A stretch of 11,686 bases of DNA from Desulfobacteraceae bacterium (GTDB taxonomy: Bacteria; Desulfobacterota; Desulfobacteria; Desulfobacterales; Desulfosalsimonadaceae): positions 1 through 11,686 of the forward strand of contig JAGGYV010000018.1 of the NCBI GenBank assembly GCA_021162325.1. Direction: 5' to 3'. Position 1 is the first letter of the stretch; each line of letters opens with the position of its first letter. Below are positions 1 through 8,723 of the stretch, in pieces. Under the pieces are notes generated by a model, which saw only the letters and a list, made by a program, of their open reading frames with translations, made no database searches and was not told the DNA's origin. The position numbers were made by a program, and so were the translations under genes.

Positions 1-2741
1 CCATGATCTCCGCCTTCCGGTCCCAGATCAATAACGTAATCTGAAAATTTGATCACATCCAGGTTATGTTCAATCACAATAACCGTATTGCCGGAATCCA
101 CAAACCGTTTCAATACGGTGAGCAGGCTTTTAATGTCATCCATATGAAGGCCGGTGGTCGGCTCATCCAGTAAATAAAGCGTTCGGCCGGTATTTCGTTT
201 GGCAAGTTCCTTGGCCAGTTTCACCCGTTGCGCCTCACCACCGGACAAGGTGGTTGCCGGCTGGCCCACATGAATATAACCCAACCCGACATCAACCAAT
301 GTCTGAAGTTTTGTACGGATACTGGAGATATTTTCAAAAAATTTCAACGCCTGATTCACCGTCATATTCAGTACTTCGTCAATATTTTTCCCTTTATACC
401 GAATCTCAAGAGTCTCCCGGTTGTAGCGTTTTCCATGGCAGACATCACAGGTAACAAATACATCCGGCAAAAAATGCATTTCAATTTTAATAATTCCGTC
501 ACCGGAACAGGCTTCGCACCGACCGCCCTTAACATTAAAACTAAAACGGCCGGGCTTATATCCCCGCTGGCGCGCATCAGCGGTTTTTGCAAAAAGCTCA
601 CGGATAAAGGTAAAAACGCCGGTATACGTGGCCGGATTTGATCGCGGCGTGCGGCCGATGGGTGACTGGTTGATATTAATCACCTTATCGATAAACGTCA
701 CGCCGGTTATTTCCCTGTTTTTCCCGGCTGGCTTGCCGGTCCGATAAAAATGCTGGGCAAGTAAACGATACAGTGTTTCAAACACCAGGGTTGATTTTCC
801 GGAACCGGAGACACCGGTCACGCTGATAAAACATCCCAAAGGAAATTCCACATCTATATTTTTGAGATTATTTTCAGACGCGCCTTTGATCACCAAACGT
901 TCTTTGCCCGGCAATTTACGCTGATCGGGAATTTTAATTTTTTTGCGGCCGGAAAGATATTGTCCGGTCAGAGAATTCTCATCGTTAATTAAATCTGTCG
1001 GTGATCCGGCAAACACCACTTCACCGCCCTTAATTCCAGCAGCAGGTCCCATGTCCACGACAAAATCTGCTGACAGGATGGTCTCTTCATCATGTTCCAC
1101 CACCAGCACCGTATTACCCAGATCACGCATTTTCAATAGTGTTTCAAGCAAGCGCCGATTATCCCGCTGGTGCAGACCAATACTGGGCTCATCTAAAACA
1201 TACAATACACCGGTCAGCTTGGATCCGATCTGGGTGGCCAGCCGGATTCGCTGGCTTTCTCCGCCAGACAGGGTGGTTGCCGACCGGTCGATGGTCAAAT
1301 AGGATAACCCCACATTTGTTAAAAAACTTAAGCGATCGATGATCTCTTTTAAAATGCGCTTCGCAATCAAAGACGCTTTTTCATCCAACTTGATATTTTC
1401 AAAAAAATAAACCGCTTGCTCGATGGAAAGAATGCCAATATCTGCAATGGTTTTTCCGCAGACTATAACGGACCGGCTAATTTGATTCAAACGGGTGCCA
1501 TTGCACTCCTTGCAGGGCCTGAAATTCATATATTGTTTAATTTCCTCCCGCGTCTGATGGGAGTCCGTATCAATATAACGACGTTCAAGATTTGGGATCA
1601 CCCCTTCAAACGGACGGGTAAAATCTATCCGGCGATTTGCGCGATGCATAAAAAACGGAATTTCATCATCACCCGATCCATAGAATACGACATTTTTAAA
1701 TTCTTCAGACAAATCCTTAAAGGGGGTATAAATATCTGTATCGTAGTGGGTGGTCAATGCTTCTAAAAACTCCGCAAACTGGACGGAGTTGCGATTTTCC
1801 CAAGGCCTGACAGCGCCTTCACGAATCGACAGGTCCGGAGACGGCACCACCAGTGCCGGGTCGATCTCTGTTGTTGATCCCAGTCCGTCACATTTAGGAC
1901 ATGCCCCTTGCGGAGAGTTAAACGAAAAACTGGCCGGGGTTAATTCCGGATAACTGATGCCGCAGTGAAGGCATGCCGCTTTTTCGGAAAAAAGAATCGT
2001 GTCTGTTGTCGATCCGAATTGATCCACCAAATCCACGTTCACCACTGCGCCGGAAAGAGAAATTGCCAGCTCCAGAGAATCCGCCAGCCGGTTTCTCATT
2101 TTTTCCTTTACCACCAGCCGATCCACAACCACATCAATGGTATGTTTCTTATTTTTATTCAGTTTTCCGACACCATCAATTTCCAGGATTTTCCCATCAA
2201 CTTTCACCCGGGCGAATCCATCCCGTTTCAACCGGGCAAACAGCCGTTCATGGGTCCCTTTTTGGGCGGATACAATGGGGGATAGAATAATAATCCGGGA
2301 TCCTTCAGAAAGAGACATCACGCTGTCAATTATCTGATCGACTGCCTGAAATGTAATGGGACGACCGCATTCATAGCAGTGGGGGATACCAATCCTTGCA
2401 AAAAGCAGCCGAAGATAATCGTAGATTTCAGTAACGGTTCCGACCGTCGACCGGGGATTGTGGCTGGCATTTTTCTGCTCAATGGCAATGGCCGGCGACA
2501 GACCTTCAATAAGATCCACATCCGGCTTTTCCATGCGCTCTAAAAATTGACGGGCATATGTCGACAAGGATTCCACATACCGGCGCTGGCCTTCCGCATA
2601 CAAGGTATCAAACGCAAGGCTCGATTTTCCGGACCCGGAAAGACCGGTTATCACAATAAACTTGTTTCTGGGCAAATCAACATCAACATTTTTCAAATTA
2701 TGCTGCCGTGCGCCCCTGATGATTATATATTCTGATTCCAT
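1..2741 (-). CDS. uvrA: UvrA, excinuclease ABC subunit A (3' end cut by window edge)
   Basis: This is the damage-recognition ATPase of nucleotide excision repair, which loads UvrB onto lesions in the cytoplasm. The ATG at 2741 opens 913 codons without a stop to the left edge. Seen in order: Walker A GLSGSGKSS (Lys39), first zinc module Cys257/260/281/284 (CLHC, CPKC), ABC signature LSGGESQR (Ser492), second Walker A VSGSGKST (Lys649), second zinc module Cys742/745/765/768 (CEAC, CDVC), second signature near residue 833, and a final DLGPEGGD motif at the edge. The landmarks sit two or three residues from those of E. coli UvrA (940 aa), so about 25-30 residues are missing and no frameshift is likely. 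The start has no clear Shine-Dalgarno. It lies 63 nt after the pdxA stop with no terminator between, so cotranscription with pdxA is likely. Confidence 0.97.
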   Translation of the reverse strand, partial: MESEYIIIRGARQHNLKNVDVDLPRNKFIVITGLSGSGKSSLAFDTLYAEGQRRYVESLSTYARQFLERMEKPDVDLIEGLSPAIAIEQKNASHNPRSTVGTVTEIYDYLRLLFARIGIPHCYECGRPITFQAVDQIIDSVMSLSEGSRIIILSPIVSAQKGTHERLFARLKRDGFARVKVDGKILEIDGVGKLNKNKKHTIDVVVDRLVVKEKMRNRLADSLELAISLSGAVVNVDLVDQFGSTTDTILFSEKAACLHCGISYPELTPASFSFNSPQGACPKCDGLGSTTEIDPALVVPSPDLSIREGAVRPWENRNSVQFAEFLEALTTHYDTDIYTPFKDLSEEFKNVVFYGSGDDEIPFFMHRANRRIDFTRPFEGVIPNLERRYIDTDSHQTREEIKQYMNFRPCKECNGTRLNQISRSVIVCGKTIADIGILSIEQAVYFFENIKLDEKASLIAKRILKEIIDRLSFLTNVGLSYLTIDRSATTLSGGESQRIRLATQIGSKLTGVLYVLDEPSIGLHQRDNRRLLETLLKMRDLGNTVLVVEHDEETILSADFVVDMGPAAGIKGGEVVFAGSPTDLINDENSLTGQYLSGRKKIKIPDQRKLPGKERLVIKGASENNLKNIDVEFPLGCFISVTGVSGSGKSTLVFETLYRLLAQHFYRTGKPAGKNREITGVTFIDKVININQSPIGRTPRSNPATYTGVFTFIRELFAKTADARQRGYKPGRFSFNVKGGRCEACSGDGIIKIEMHFLPDVFVTCDVCHGKRYNRETLEIRYKGKNIDEVLNMTVNQALKFFENISSIRTKLQTLVDVGLGYIHVGQPATTLSGGEAQRVKLAKELAKRNTGRTLYLLDEPTTGLHMDDIKSLLTVLKRFVDSGNTVIVIEHNLDVIKFSDYVIDLGPEGGDH

Positions 2742-2804
2742 TGAACGCTATATAAATTGAATCTTAAAGATGAACGGTCCTTTGAATTCTTTCAGTCAGG
2801 CCGA

Positions 2805-3830
2805 TTAAGCAGGGTTGTGTGTTTTATCTAACCAACAAGAAGACTGATTTGCCGCCAGCCTGATTGCCTGTATGAGACTCCCGGAATCCGCAACGCCTGT
2901 TCCGGCGATATCATAGGCGGTTCCGTGATCAACCGATGTCCGGATAATGGGAAGCCCCAAAGTGGTGTTGACGCCGTCGGAAAAATGAACCATTTTAAAC
3001 GGAATCAACCCCTGATCATGATACATGCATACCACTGCATCAAATTGTCCGTTCATGGCATTAATAAAGACGGTGTCCGGGGGATAAGGTCCAGACACAT
3101 CAATACCGTTTTTTTTCGAAAAACCGACCGCCGGTTCAATAATCCGCGCCTCTTCATCACCAAACATACCGGATTCCCCGGCGTGCGGATTTAAACCCGC
3201 CACCCCGATTCTCGGCATTTCAAAGCCAAACCGTTCTTTTAACGAATAATCCGTTATTTCAATGGTGGACATAATATTTTCAATGGTCAGCGACTGCGGA
3301 ACCTGCTTGAGAGATATGTGAATTGTCACAAGCACCACCCGCAGCCGGTCCCCGGCCATCATCATGGCATATTCTGTTGTACCGGTGCGATGGGCCAGCA
3401 ACTCCGTGTGCCCGTGGAACCGGCTTCCGGCCAGTTTTAAAGCGCTTTTATTAATGGGGCATGTCACGATAGCGCCGACATCACCATTTATCGCCATATC
3501 AATGGCAGCAATGATGTAATGCTCCATTGCTTTTCCCGTACCTTCCGTCGGGTGTCCCCATACCAGCGTTGCCGGATCAATATGTGAACAGTTAAGGACA
3601 TCAATACATCCGGGCTTGTAAGATGCAGCGCCCGGTGAATTAACCGTAGCAATCAGACTGGGCGTTTTCGTGACAAGCTTTGCTTTTTCAAGAACCTGAA
3701 CATCTCCGATCACCAGCGGTCTTGCCACATCATAGACCTGGCGATGAGTCAAAGCCAGACATATGAGTTCCGGCCCGATACCGACCGGATCACCCATGGT
3801 TATACCGACAATCGGTCGATTGTCATTCAC
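2805..3830 (-). CDS. pdxA: 4-hydroxythreonine-4-phosphate dehydrogenase PdxA
   Basis: PdxA is the NAD-dependent, metal-dependent enzyme that oxidises 4-phosphohydroxy-L-threonine in the DXP-dependent pyridoxal 5'-phosphate pathway (cytosolic). From the chosen start the protein is 341 aa, close to the usual ~330. Visible motifs: TMGDPVGIGPE near the N-terminus, HGHTELLA (His139/His141), TIHISL (His171), GLNPHAGE (His216), YHDQG (His271) and DHGTAYDIAGTG at the C-terminus. His171, His216 and His271 correspond to the three metal ligands of E. coli PdxA (166, 211, 266). The GTG at 3830 is chosen because AAAGGGG lies 6 nt upstream and the family starts right here. An in-frame ATG at 3962 would add 44 unusual residues and has no such site. 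It is followed after 63 nt by uvrA and preceded by a 178-nt gap rich in inverted repeats. An intact PdxA indicates de novo vitamin B6 synthesis in the host. Confidence 0.96.
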   Translation of the reverse strand: MNDNRPIVGITMGDPVGIGPELICLALTHRQVYDVARPLVIGDVQVLEKAKLVTKTPSLIATVNSPGAASYKPGCIDVLNCSHIDPATLVWGHPTEGTGKAMEHYIIAAIDMAINGDVGAIVTCPINKSALKLAGSRFHGHTELLAHRTGTTEYAMMMAGDRLRVVLVTIHISLKQVPQSLTIENIMSTIEITDYSLKERFGFEMPRIGVAGLNPHAGESGMFGDEEARIIEPAVGFSKKNGIDVSGPYPPDTVFINAMNGQFDAVVCMYHDQGLIPFKMVHFSDGVNTTLGLPIIRTSVDHGTAYDIAGTGVADSGSLIQAIRLAANQSSCWLDKTHNPA

Positions 3831-3836
3831 GGATAT

Positions 3837-3843
3837 CCCCTTT
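3837..3843 (-). promoter_or_regulatory. Ribosome binding site deciding the pdxA GTG start
   Basis: On the minus strand AAAGGGG is followed by 6 nt and then GTG. This strong Shine-Dalgarno supports the GTG at 3830 over the upstream in-frame ATG at 3962. Confidence 0.75.
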
Positions 3844-3848
3844 CTACT

Positions 3849-4010
3849 TAGGGAACTTCCAAATATTAATATACCAGACTTGCTTGCCTTTTTGGTCGTC
3901 TTCTTCGTTACGTCAACAGTTACATAACCTGTTATGCGCCTGTTAACGTGCCTTGAATACAACCAAAATTTCTGCGCAATTCCGGTATATTAATATTTTC
4001 CACTTCCCTT
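3849..4010. repeat. Inverted repeat pair between the kinase gene and pdxA
   Basis: The arm at 3861-3875 (AAATATTAATATACC) is the exact reverse complement of the arm at 3984-3998. Weaker matching (about 22 of 27 positions) extends outward to 3849 and 4010. The arms are separated by 108 nt. The outer arm overlaps the stop codon of the kinase gene (4009-4011), and the inner one lies just upstream of the pdxA ribosome binding site. It could be a small foldback (MITE-like) insertion, paired binding sites, or an RNA stem in the transcript. Its nature is not known. Confidence 0.6.
3923..3945. promoter_or_regulatory. Possible operator cluster upstream of pdxA
   Basis: CATAAC-CT-GTTATG (3923-3936) is a perfect 6-bp dyad. 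Overlapping it, CCTGTTA occurs at 3928-3934 and again at 3939-3945, an 11-bp period close to one helical turn. It lies about 100 bp before the pdxA start, inside the loop of the larger inverted repeat. The patterns are seen directly; a regulatory role is only inference. Confidence 0.3.
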
Positions 4011-6393
4011 ATAACGAATCCTTTGGTACGATTATTTTACTGATTTTTTGCGACAATTCCTGAAGACCAAACGGCTTTTGAATAAATCCCTGACATCCCC
4101 TTTGCATAATCGATGAAGCCTGACCATTGATACTGTAACCGCTCGACAGCAGAACCTTCACATCCGGATTGATTTCTTTCAGCTGATCAAAGGTCTCCCC
4201 CCCGCCTATTCCCGGCATAATCAGATCCAAAATCACCAGATCAATCTGACTATTTTTAACACGATACGTATCAATCGCCGCCTGACCACCTTTAGCAACA
4301 AGCACTTGATATCCCAGGGCCTGAATCATTTCTTCGGCAACACTCAGGATCATCTCTTCATCGTCCACCAGCAGTATCGTTCCGACCCCTTCAAGGAGTT
4401 CAGTATACATGATTTCTTCTTGTTCTACGCCCTTGATTGATGCCGGCAGACAAATATTAAATGTGGTACCCTTACCTTTCTCACTGTAAACAGTTATAAA
4501 CCCGTCATGGTTTTTAATGATCCCATAAGCGGAGGCAAGCCCCAGACCGGTGCCGCGTCCTCTTTGTTTGGTTGAAAAAAAGGGCTCAAAAATCCGTTGA
4601 CGGGTTGCTTTATCCATGCCCGAACCGGTATCCGTGATGGATATTTTAATATATTTCCCCGGTTCGGCATTATGGGGGGCGGTCATTTCCTTATCCAGCA
4701 TTTCATTACAGGTTCTAATATATAAATCCCCTCCCTTCGGCATTGCGTGGGAAGCGTTCACATACATATTCAACAGAACCTGATCAATCTGCCGCTGGTC
4801 AACTTCAGCGGATAAAAGGGTTTCATCAAATTCCTCATGAATCATGATTTCTTTACGGGTCCGACCGAACATTCTGTTTTGTGTTTTGATGAGCTCATTA
4901 ATATCCGTCGGCTTGACCTCGTATTTACCACTCCTGGAAATCCCCAGCATTTGCCGGGTCAGGTCGGCAGCCCGAAGGATATACTCTTCAATTTCCTTTA
5001 AGTGTTTGTTTTCGGGATCATTATCATCCTTATTCATCATCAGCAGGGAAAGGCGTCCCTGGATACCCATCAGTAAATTATTAAAATCATGGGCAACGCC
5101 GCCAGCCAGGGTGCCTAACGACTCCATCTTCTGTGCCTGCTCCATGTGCCACTGATACCGCTTGGCATCGGAGATGTCACGAAGAATCAATAAAATACCT
5201 GCGGTATCGCCTGCGTGGTCCAGGTATCTGGAAGCACTGATACTGACATCTAACAGCCGCCCGTCTTTTGTGTATCGCTGAGTTTCAAAACCATGAATCG
5301 GATGATCCAGTTCCAAAACTTTTAACATTAACTTGTCAAAAGGCTGTTTCAAAAGCTTAGGGATATGCAAAAGTCTATTAACCGACATTTCAGACAGGGA
5401 CCAGCCGAAAATTTGAGTAAAGGCAGGATTTACGAATTGCACTTTAAAACCGGTATCTAAGAATAAAATTGCATCCGCAGATGAATTTAAAAGGGATTGA
5501 TACAGTTCCTCTGCCTTATGGGCTTCTTTGTAGAGTTGACGGTATCGAACACGACTTTTTCTTAGTGCTTCTTCAGCCTTTTTCCGTTCGGAGATATCTC
5601 TAAATTCTGTTACACGGACTTTTTTACCATGAAAAAAAATATTTTTGCCGTTAATCTCAACCGGACTTTGGGTGCCGTCCTTTCTTAAAATCACTGCATC
5701 ATAAGTTTTCTCATCATCGGACTGCATTTTTTTCATAACGGTTTTTTTTGATTCGGGCGCACATAATTGTATTCCATCCATGCCAATCAGCTCATCATAA
5801 TCATAGCCCGTCATCCTGGACATTCCCGTATTACAATCAAGAATACGCCCCTGATCATGGATGAAAATGCCACTGAAAGATGCTTCACTTAATTTTTTAA
5901 CCCGATCTTCACTCTGTCTTAACTTTTCCGCAGCCTGAATCTTTTCCGTAACATCCCTTCCGACCCCCCTGAAGCCGAGAGGCGTGCCCTCTTCATCCTT
6001 AATTAAGTAGGCGGATATTTCAAGATGCCGGGCCGGGCCGTCTTTGGCGAATATTTGATAATCAGTGATTACCGCAGGCTTTCCGGTGGTAAATATTTCG
6101 TTATAAATTCGGTACATCCGTTTTGCAGTTTCAGGAGAAACATATTCCCGATTATTTTTACCAACCAGTTCTTCCGGCGTATAGCCTGATAATTTGCATA
6201 ACGCAGGATTGAAGTTAATAAGATCACCTTTTAAATCAACTTCAAAAAAAATCTCCTGCATGCTGTTAAAAATAGTCTGAAACCGGTTTTTATCTAAACT
6301 CAACCCCGCTTCATTTTCCTTCAGCATTCTAATTTCATTTTGCAGCGCTTCGATATGCTGTTTCAACTTAATATCACTGGAAATTCCAGTCAT
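4009..6393 (-). CDS. Cytoplasmic hybrid sensor histidine kinase (PAS x3, HisKA, HATPase, REC)
   Basis: A 794-aa sensor kinase with an attached receiver. Domains in order: short N-terminal coiled coil (about 5-30), PAS 1 (~36-150), PAS 2 (~165-270), a helical linker, PAS 3 (~298-410), HisKA dimerisation domain with phosphoacceptor His435 in GGVAHDFNNLL, HATPase with N box NMYVNASHAM (~542-551), DTGSGMD (588-594) and GRGTGLGLASAYG (~612-624), then REC (~672-790) with acidic pair Asp677/Asp678, phosphoacceptor Asp723 and Lys773. There is no membrane segment or signal peptide, so it senses a cytoplasmic cue. The PAS ligand cannot be read from sequence. No Hpt, output domain or separate response regulator is in the window, so it is an orphan here. 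ATG 6393 has GGAG 7 nt upstream. It follows the acyl-CoA synthetase by 105 nt but has its own promoter. Confidence 0.95.
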   Translation of the reverse strand: MTGISSDIKLKQHIEALQNEIRMLKENEAGLSLDKNRFQTIFNSMQEIFFEVDLKGDLINFNPALCKLSGYTPEELVGKNNREYVSPETAKRMYRIYNEIFTTGKPAVITDYQIFAKDGPARHLEISAYLIKDEEGTPLGFRGVGRDVTEKIQAAEKLRQSEDRVKKLSEASFSGIFIHDQGRILDCNTGMSRMTGYDYDELIGMDGIQLCAPESKKTVMKKMQSDDEKTYDAVILRKDGTQSPVEINGKNIFFHGKKVRVTEFRDISERKKAEEALRKSRVRYRQLYKEAHKAEELYQSLLNSSADAILFLDTGFKVQFVNPAFTQIFGWSLSEMSVNRLLHIPKLLKQPFDKLMLKVLELDHPIHGFETQRYTKDGRLLDVSISASRYLDHAGDTAGILLILRDISDAKRYQWHMEQAQKMESLGTLAGGVAHDFNNLLMGIQGRLSLLMMNKDDNDPENKHLKEIEEYILRAADLTRQMLGISRSGKYEVKPTDINELIKTQNRMFGRTRKEIMIHEEFDETLLSAEVDQRQIDQVLLNMYVNASHAMPKGGDLYIRTCNEMLDKEMTAPHNAEPGKYIKISITDTGSGMDKATRQRIFEPFFSTKQRGRGTGLGLASAYGIIKNHDGFITVYSEKGKGTTFNICLPASIKGVEQEEIMYTELLEGVGTILLVDDEEMILSVAEEMIQALGYQVLVAKGGQAAIDTYRVKNSQIDLVILDLIMPGIGGGETFDQLKEINPDVKVLLSSGYSINGQASSIMQRGCQGFIQKPFGLQELSQKISKIIVPKDSL

Positions 6394-6448
6394 TTGAAAG
6401 CTCCATCCGGATTTTAAAAAATCAAAGATAAAGAACTAATTTGAATAT

Positions 6449-6477
6449 AATTTAAGCTAAATTCAATCAGTTGTCAA
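6449..6477 (-). promoter_or_regulatory. Sigma70-type promoter of the hybrid kinase gene
   Basis: On the minus strand a perfect -35 TTGACA (6472-6477) is followed by a 17-bp spacer and a -10 TAAATT (6449-6454). This would give a leader of roughly 50 nt to the ATG at 6393. A dyad AATTTA-AGC-TAAATT (6449-6463) covers the -10 and could be an operator. Confidence 0.6.
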
Positions 6478-6498
6478 GGGAGGGATGTTTCAAAAATT

Positions 6499-8643
6499 TT
6501 ATTTCAAAACAATTAACGCATCAACCACAACGGGTTCCGCATCGCTGATAATAATCGGATTAATATCAATTTCCTTTATTTGATCATGAAGCAGGGGCAG
6601 TTTGCTTAGAATCGATAAAACACCTGCCAGGGATTTTACGTTCACCGCCAGCATCCCCCGATATGCGAAAAGAAGCTTACTGCTCCTGATATCATTGAGC
6701 ATTTCTTCTGATTCACTATCACTTAACGGGGCTACCCGGTACGACACGTCATTTAACGCTTCGGTAAAGATACCCCCCACACCGAATGCCACGCAATGCC
6801 CAAACTGTTCATCAAAGGTAATCCCGGCAAGAAACTCCCGCTGCCCCTTAATCATTTTCCCGACTAAAACAGGTACCGGCCGGCCGGTGGATTTCTGTAT
6901 GGCATGATAAGCGTTTACAAGACTTTTTGAATCAGAAATATTTAAATGAACAAGCCCTGAATCAGTCTTATGCATAATGGAGGGATCACATGCTTTGGCA
7001 ACAACCGGAAAGCCGATTTTTTTTCCTGCTGCAATGGTTTCATCAGCATTATGACACAAAATTTCATTTGGAATGGGTATTCCATAAGAAGCAAGAAGTT
7101 GTTTGGCGCTATATTCATCCAAAGCACTTTGATTATTTTCAATTGCCTGTTTCAGTATCTGCATGGCTGTATCGTTTGTCTTCAATTCCAGGGGCGGCTG
7201 ATACGATTTTCTGTCACAAATTGTCTTGTACTTCACCAGGGCGGAAATGGCATGGGCGGCTTTTTCCGGAGAGTCAAACACCGGAATATCATTATCTTCA
7301 TACTCTTGGGTATATTGATCCGCCCGGTCAAAAAACGAAGAGACCGTCATGGGGATATTATTTTTAAACGGTACCTGCACCGAGTCTGTCAGGTCCTTTG
7401 TCGATCCTTTGATCATATCTTCCAGCGTCACTCCCGGCATGAGTTCGGAAAGATGAGGAAATACCGCCGCCAGAAAACCAGTGGACATGGCACCATGCAA
7501 AACAATGCCGTCAACCTCCCCGCTTTTCATCACTAGATCCGGAATGGTATGCGTCATCACCTTCATATCCAAAGCAAACGTAAGATCTACCGGATTGCCG
7601 CAGGGTGCATGGGACGGAATCAACGGCTTGATTGTCTTCTGGAGTTCTTCTGAAAAAGGCGGCATTTCGCATCCGTTGGCGTCACATGTATCGGCAATGG
7701 CAGATCCCGGGCCACCGGAATTGGTAATAATAGCGATACGGTTGCCTTTAATTTTCGGCTGGGTGGCAAATGCCCATCCGATGCCGTAAAGATCTTCCAC
7801 AGAATAGACACGAATAATACCGGCCTGCTTAAAAAGCCCATCATAGAGATAGTCCTTTCCGGCCATAGCACCGGTATGACTGAGACCGGCCCGCCCACCG
7901 GCGTCAGACCCCCCGATATACTGGGCAATAATTGGTTTATGGGGCGTAATTTTTCGGGCGACATCTAAAAACCGTTTCACATCACGAATACTTTCAATGT
8001 ACATGGAAATCGCGGATGTCTGGTTATCTTCACCAAAATACGCAAGCACATCAATGATGTTAATATCCGCTTCATTACCGACACTGACCGCCTTGCTTAA
8101 CCGGATACCGCGCTTTTTAAGATAATCAACCGTCTGAGCCACATACGTTCCGCTTTGGGAGATAAGGCCCAATTTTCCGGGCTTTCCGACGATCGGAGAA
8201 ACCGACGTGTTTAGCGAAATTGCACGGTTCACAATTCCCATGCAGTTCGGGCCGACAAACCGAATCCCATATTTTTTTGCCAGCGCTTTTAGCTGTTCCT
8301 CCAGAATTGCCCCTTTCGCACCGGCTTCATTAAATCCGGCAGTAATAACAATGGCATATTTGGTTCCGATTTTTCCGAAAGCTTCAAACACCGGCAGCAG
8401 ATGCTGAGAAGGAATGACCAGCATTGCCAGATCCGGCGCTTCCGGAAGATCCAGGGGTGACTTAAATGCCGGATGTCCGAGCACCGTCTTTTCGATGGGA
8501 TGCACCGGGTAAAATTTCCCTTTATACCCGTCCTTTAAAATACTTAAGGCATGCATGGTTCCCATTTTCATGGGATTATTACTGGCGCCGACAATGGCGA
8601 TGGATTTCGGATTCATTAAAGAATGAAAAAAAGATTCAGTCAT
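6499..8643 (-). CDS. ADP-forming (NDP-forming) acyl-CoA synthetase, fused alpha and beta parts
   Basis: A 714-aa member of the acetate-CoA ligase (ADP-forming)/protein acetyltransferase superfamily, which reversibly couples acyl-CoA and ADP + phosphate to acid, CoA and ATP. Domains: CoA-binding Rossmann fold (~10-130, SIAIVGASNNPMKMG), the two succinyl-CoA-ligase-like flavodoxin domains (~140-460) with the SHTGAMAG loop carrying the expected phosphohistidine His256, and a C-terminal ATP-grasp domain (~507-714) with VVAKACDPSIMHKTDSG and EIDINP. His256 matches the position known in archaeal ACD alpha subunits. An intact active His and complete ATP-grasp argue for a ligase, not a lysine acetyltransferase, since no GNAT domain is attached. 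ATG 8643 is chosen because AGGAGAGG precedes it; the in-frame ATG at 8715 lies in the promoter. The acyl substrate (acetate, propionate, branched or aromatic acid) cannot be told. It is probably regulated through the palindrome at 8724-8737. Confidence 0.93.
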   Translation of the reverse strand: MTESFFHSLMNPKSIAIVGASNNPMKMGTMHALSILKDGYKGKFYPVHPIEKTVLGHPAFKSPLDLPEAPDLAMLVIPSQHLLPVFEAFGKIGTKYAIVITAGFNEAGAKGAILEEQLKALAKKYGIRFVGPNCMGIVNRAISLNTSVSPIVGKPGKLGLISQSGTYVAQTVDYLKKRGIRLSKAVSVGNEADINIIDVLAYFGEDNQTSAISMYIESIRDVKRFLDVARKITPHKPIIAQYIGGSDAGGRAGLSHTGAMAGKDYLYDGLFKQAGIIRVYSVEDLYGIGWAFATQPKIKGNRIAIITNSGGPGSAIADTCDANGCEMPPFSEELQKTIKPLIPSHAPCGNPVDLTFALDMKVMTHTIPDLVMKSGEVDGIVLHGAMSTGFLAAVFPHLSELMPGVTLEDMIKGSTKDLTDSVQVPFKNNIPMTVSSFFDRADQYTQEYEDNDIPVFDSPEKAAHAISALVKYKTICDRKSYQPPLELKTNDTAMQILKQAIENNQSALDEYSAKQLLASYGIPIPNEILCHNADETIAAGKKIGFPVVAKACDPSIMHKTDSGLVHLNISDSKSLVNAYHAIQKSTGRPVPVLVGKMIKGQREFLAGITFDEQFGHCVAFGVGGIFTEALNDVSYRVAPLSDSESEEMLNDIRSSKLLFAYRGMLAVNVKSLAGVLSILSKLPLLHDQIKEIDINPIIISDAEPVVVDALIVLK

Positions 8644-8647
8644 CGTA

Positions 8648-8655
8648 CCTCTCCT
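8648..8655 (-). promoter_or_regulatory. Ribosome binding site of the acyl-CoA synthetase
   Basis: AGGAGAGG on the minus strand sits 4 nt (7 nt counted from AGGAG) before ATG 8643. It decides this start over the ATG at 8715, which would place 24 hydrophobic extra residues before the family's normal N-terminus. Confidence 0.8.
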
Positions 8656-8686
8656 GCTGTAAGTGAACAAAAAACACGAAAAAAAT

Positions 8687-8715
8687 AGGTTAACAGGGAA
8701 AATAATGTGTTGCAA
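8687..8715 (-). promoter_or_regulatory. Candidate promoter of the acyl-CoA synthetase
   Basis: On the minus strand TTGCAA (8710-8715) is followed by a 17-bp spacer and TAACCT (8687-8692), preceded by a TG-n extended -10 element. The -10 is only a fair match. The position, about 45-70 bp before the start codon and next to a palindrome, supports it. Confidence 0.42.
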
Positions 8716-8723
8716 TAAAAAAT

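Noticed and set aside
228..2337. Several plus-strand open frames of 60-140 codons
   Set aside because: They are antisense shadows of uvrA, whose motifs are continuous in the minus-strand frame throughout.
3831..3962. N-terminal 44-codon extension of PdxA from the ATG at 3962
   Set aside because: The family begins at the GTG-proximal residues. The extension is Lys/Thr-rich, unlike PdxA, crosses the inverted repeat, and lacks the good ribosome binding site found before GTG 3830.
6970..7536. Plus-strand open frame of 188 codons
   Set aside because: It is fully antisense to the ATP-grasp part of the acyl-CoA synthetase and has no recognisable domain.
8644..8715. N-terminal 24-codon extension of the acyl-CoA synthetase, looking like a signal peptide
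   Set aside because: It is hydrophobic by chance. It overlaps the promoter elements, and AGGAGAGG sits just before the ATG at 8643. The enzyme family is cytoplasmic.
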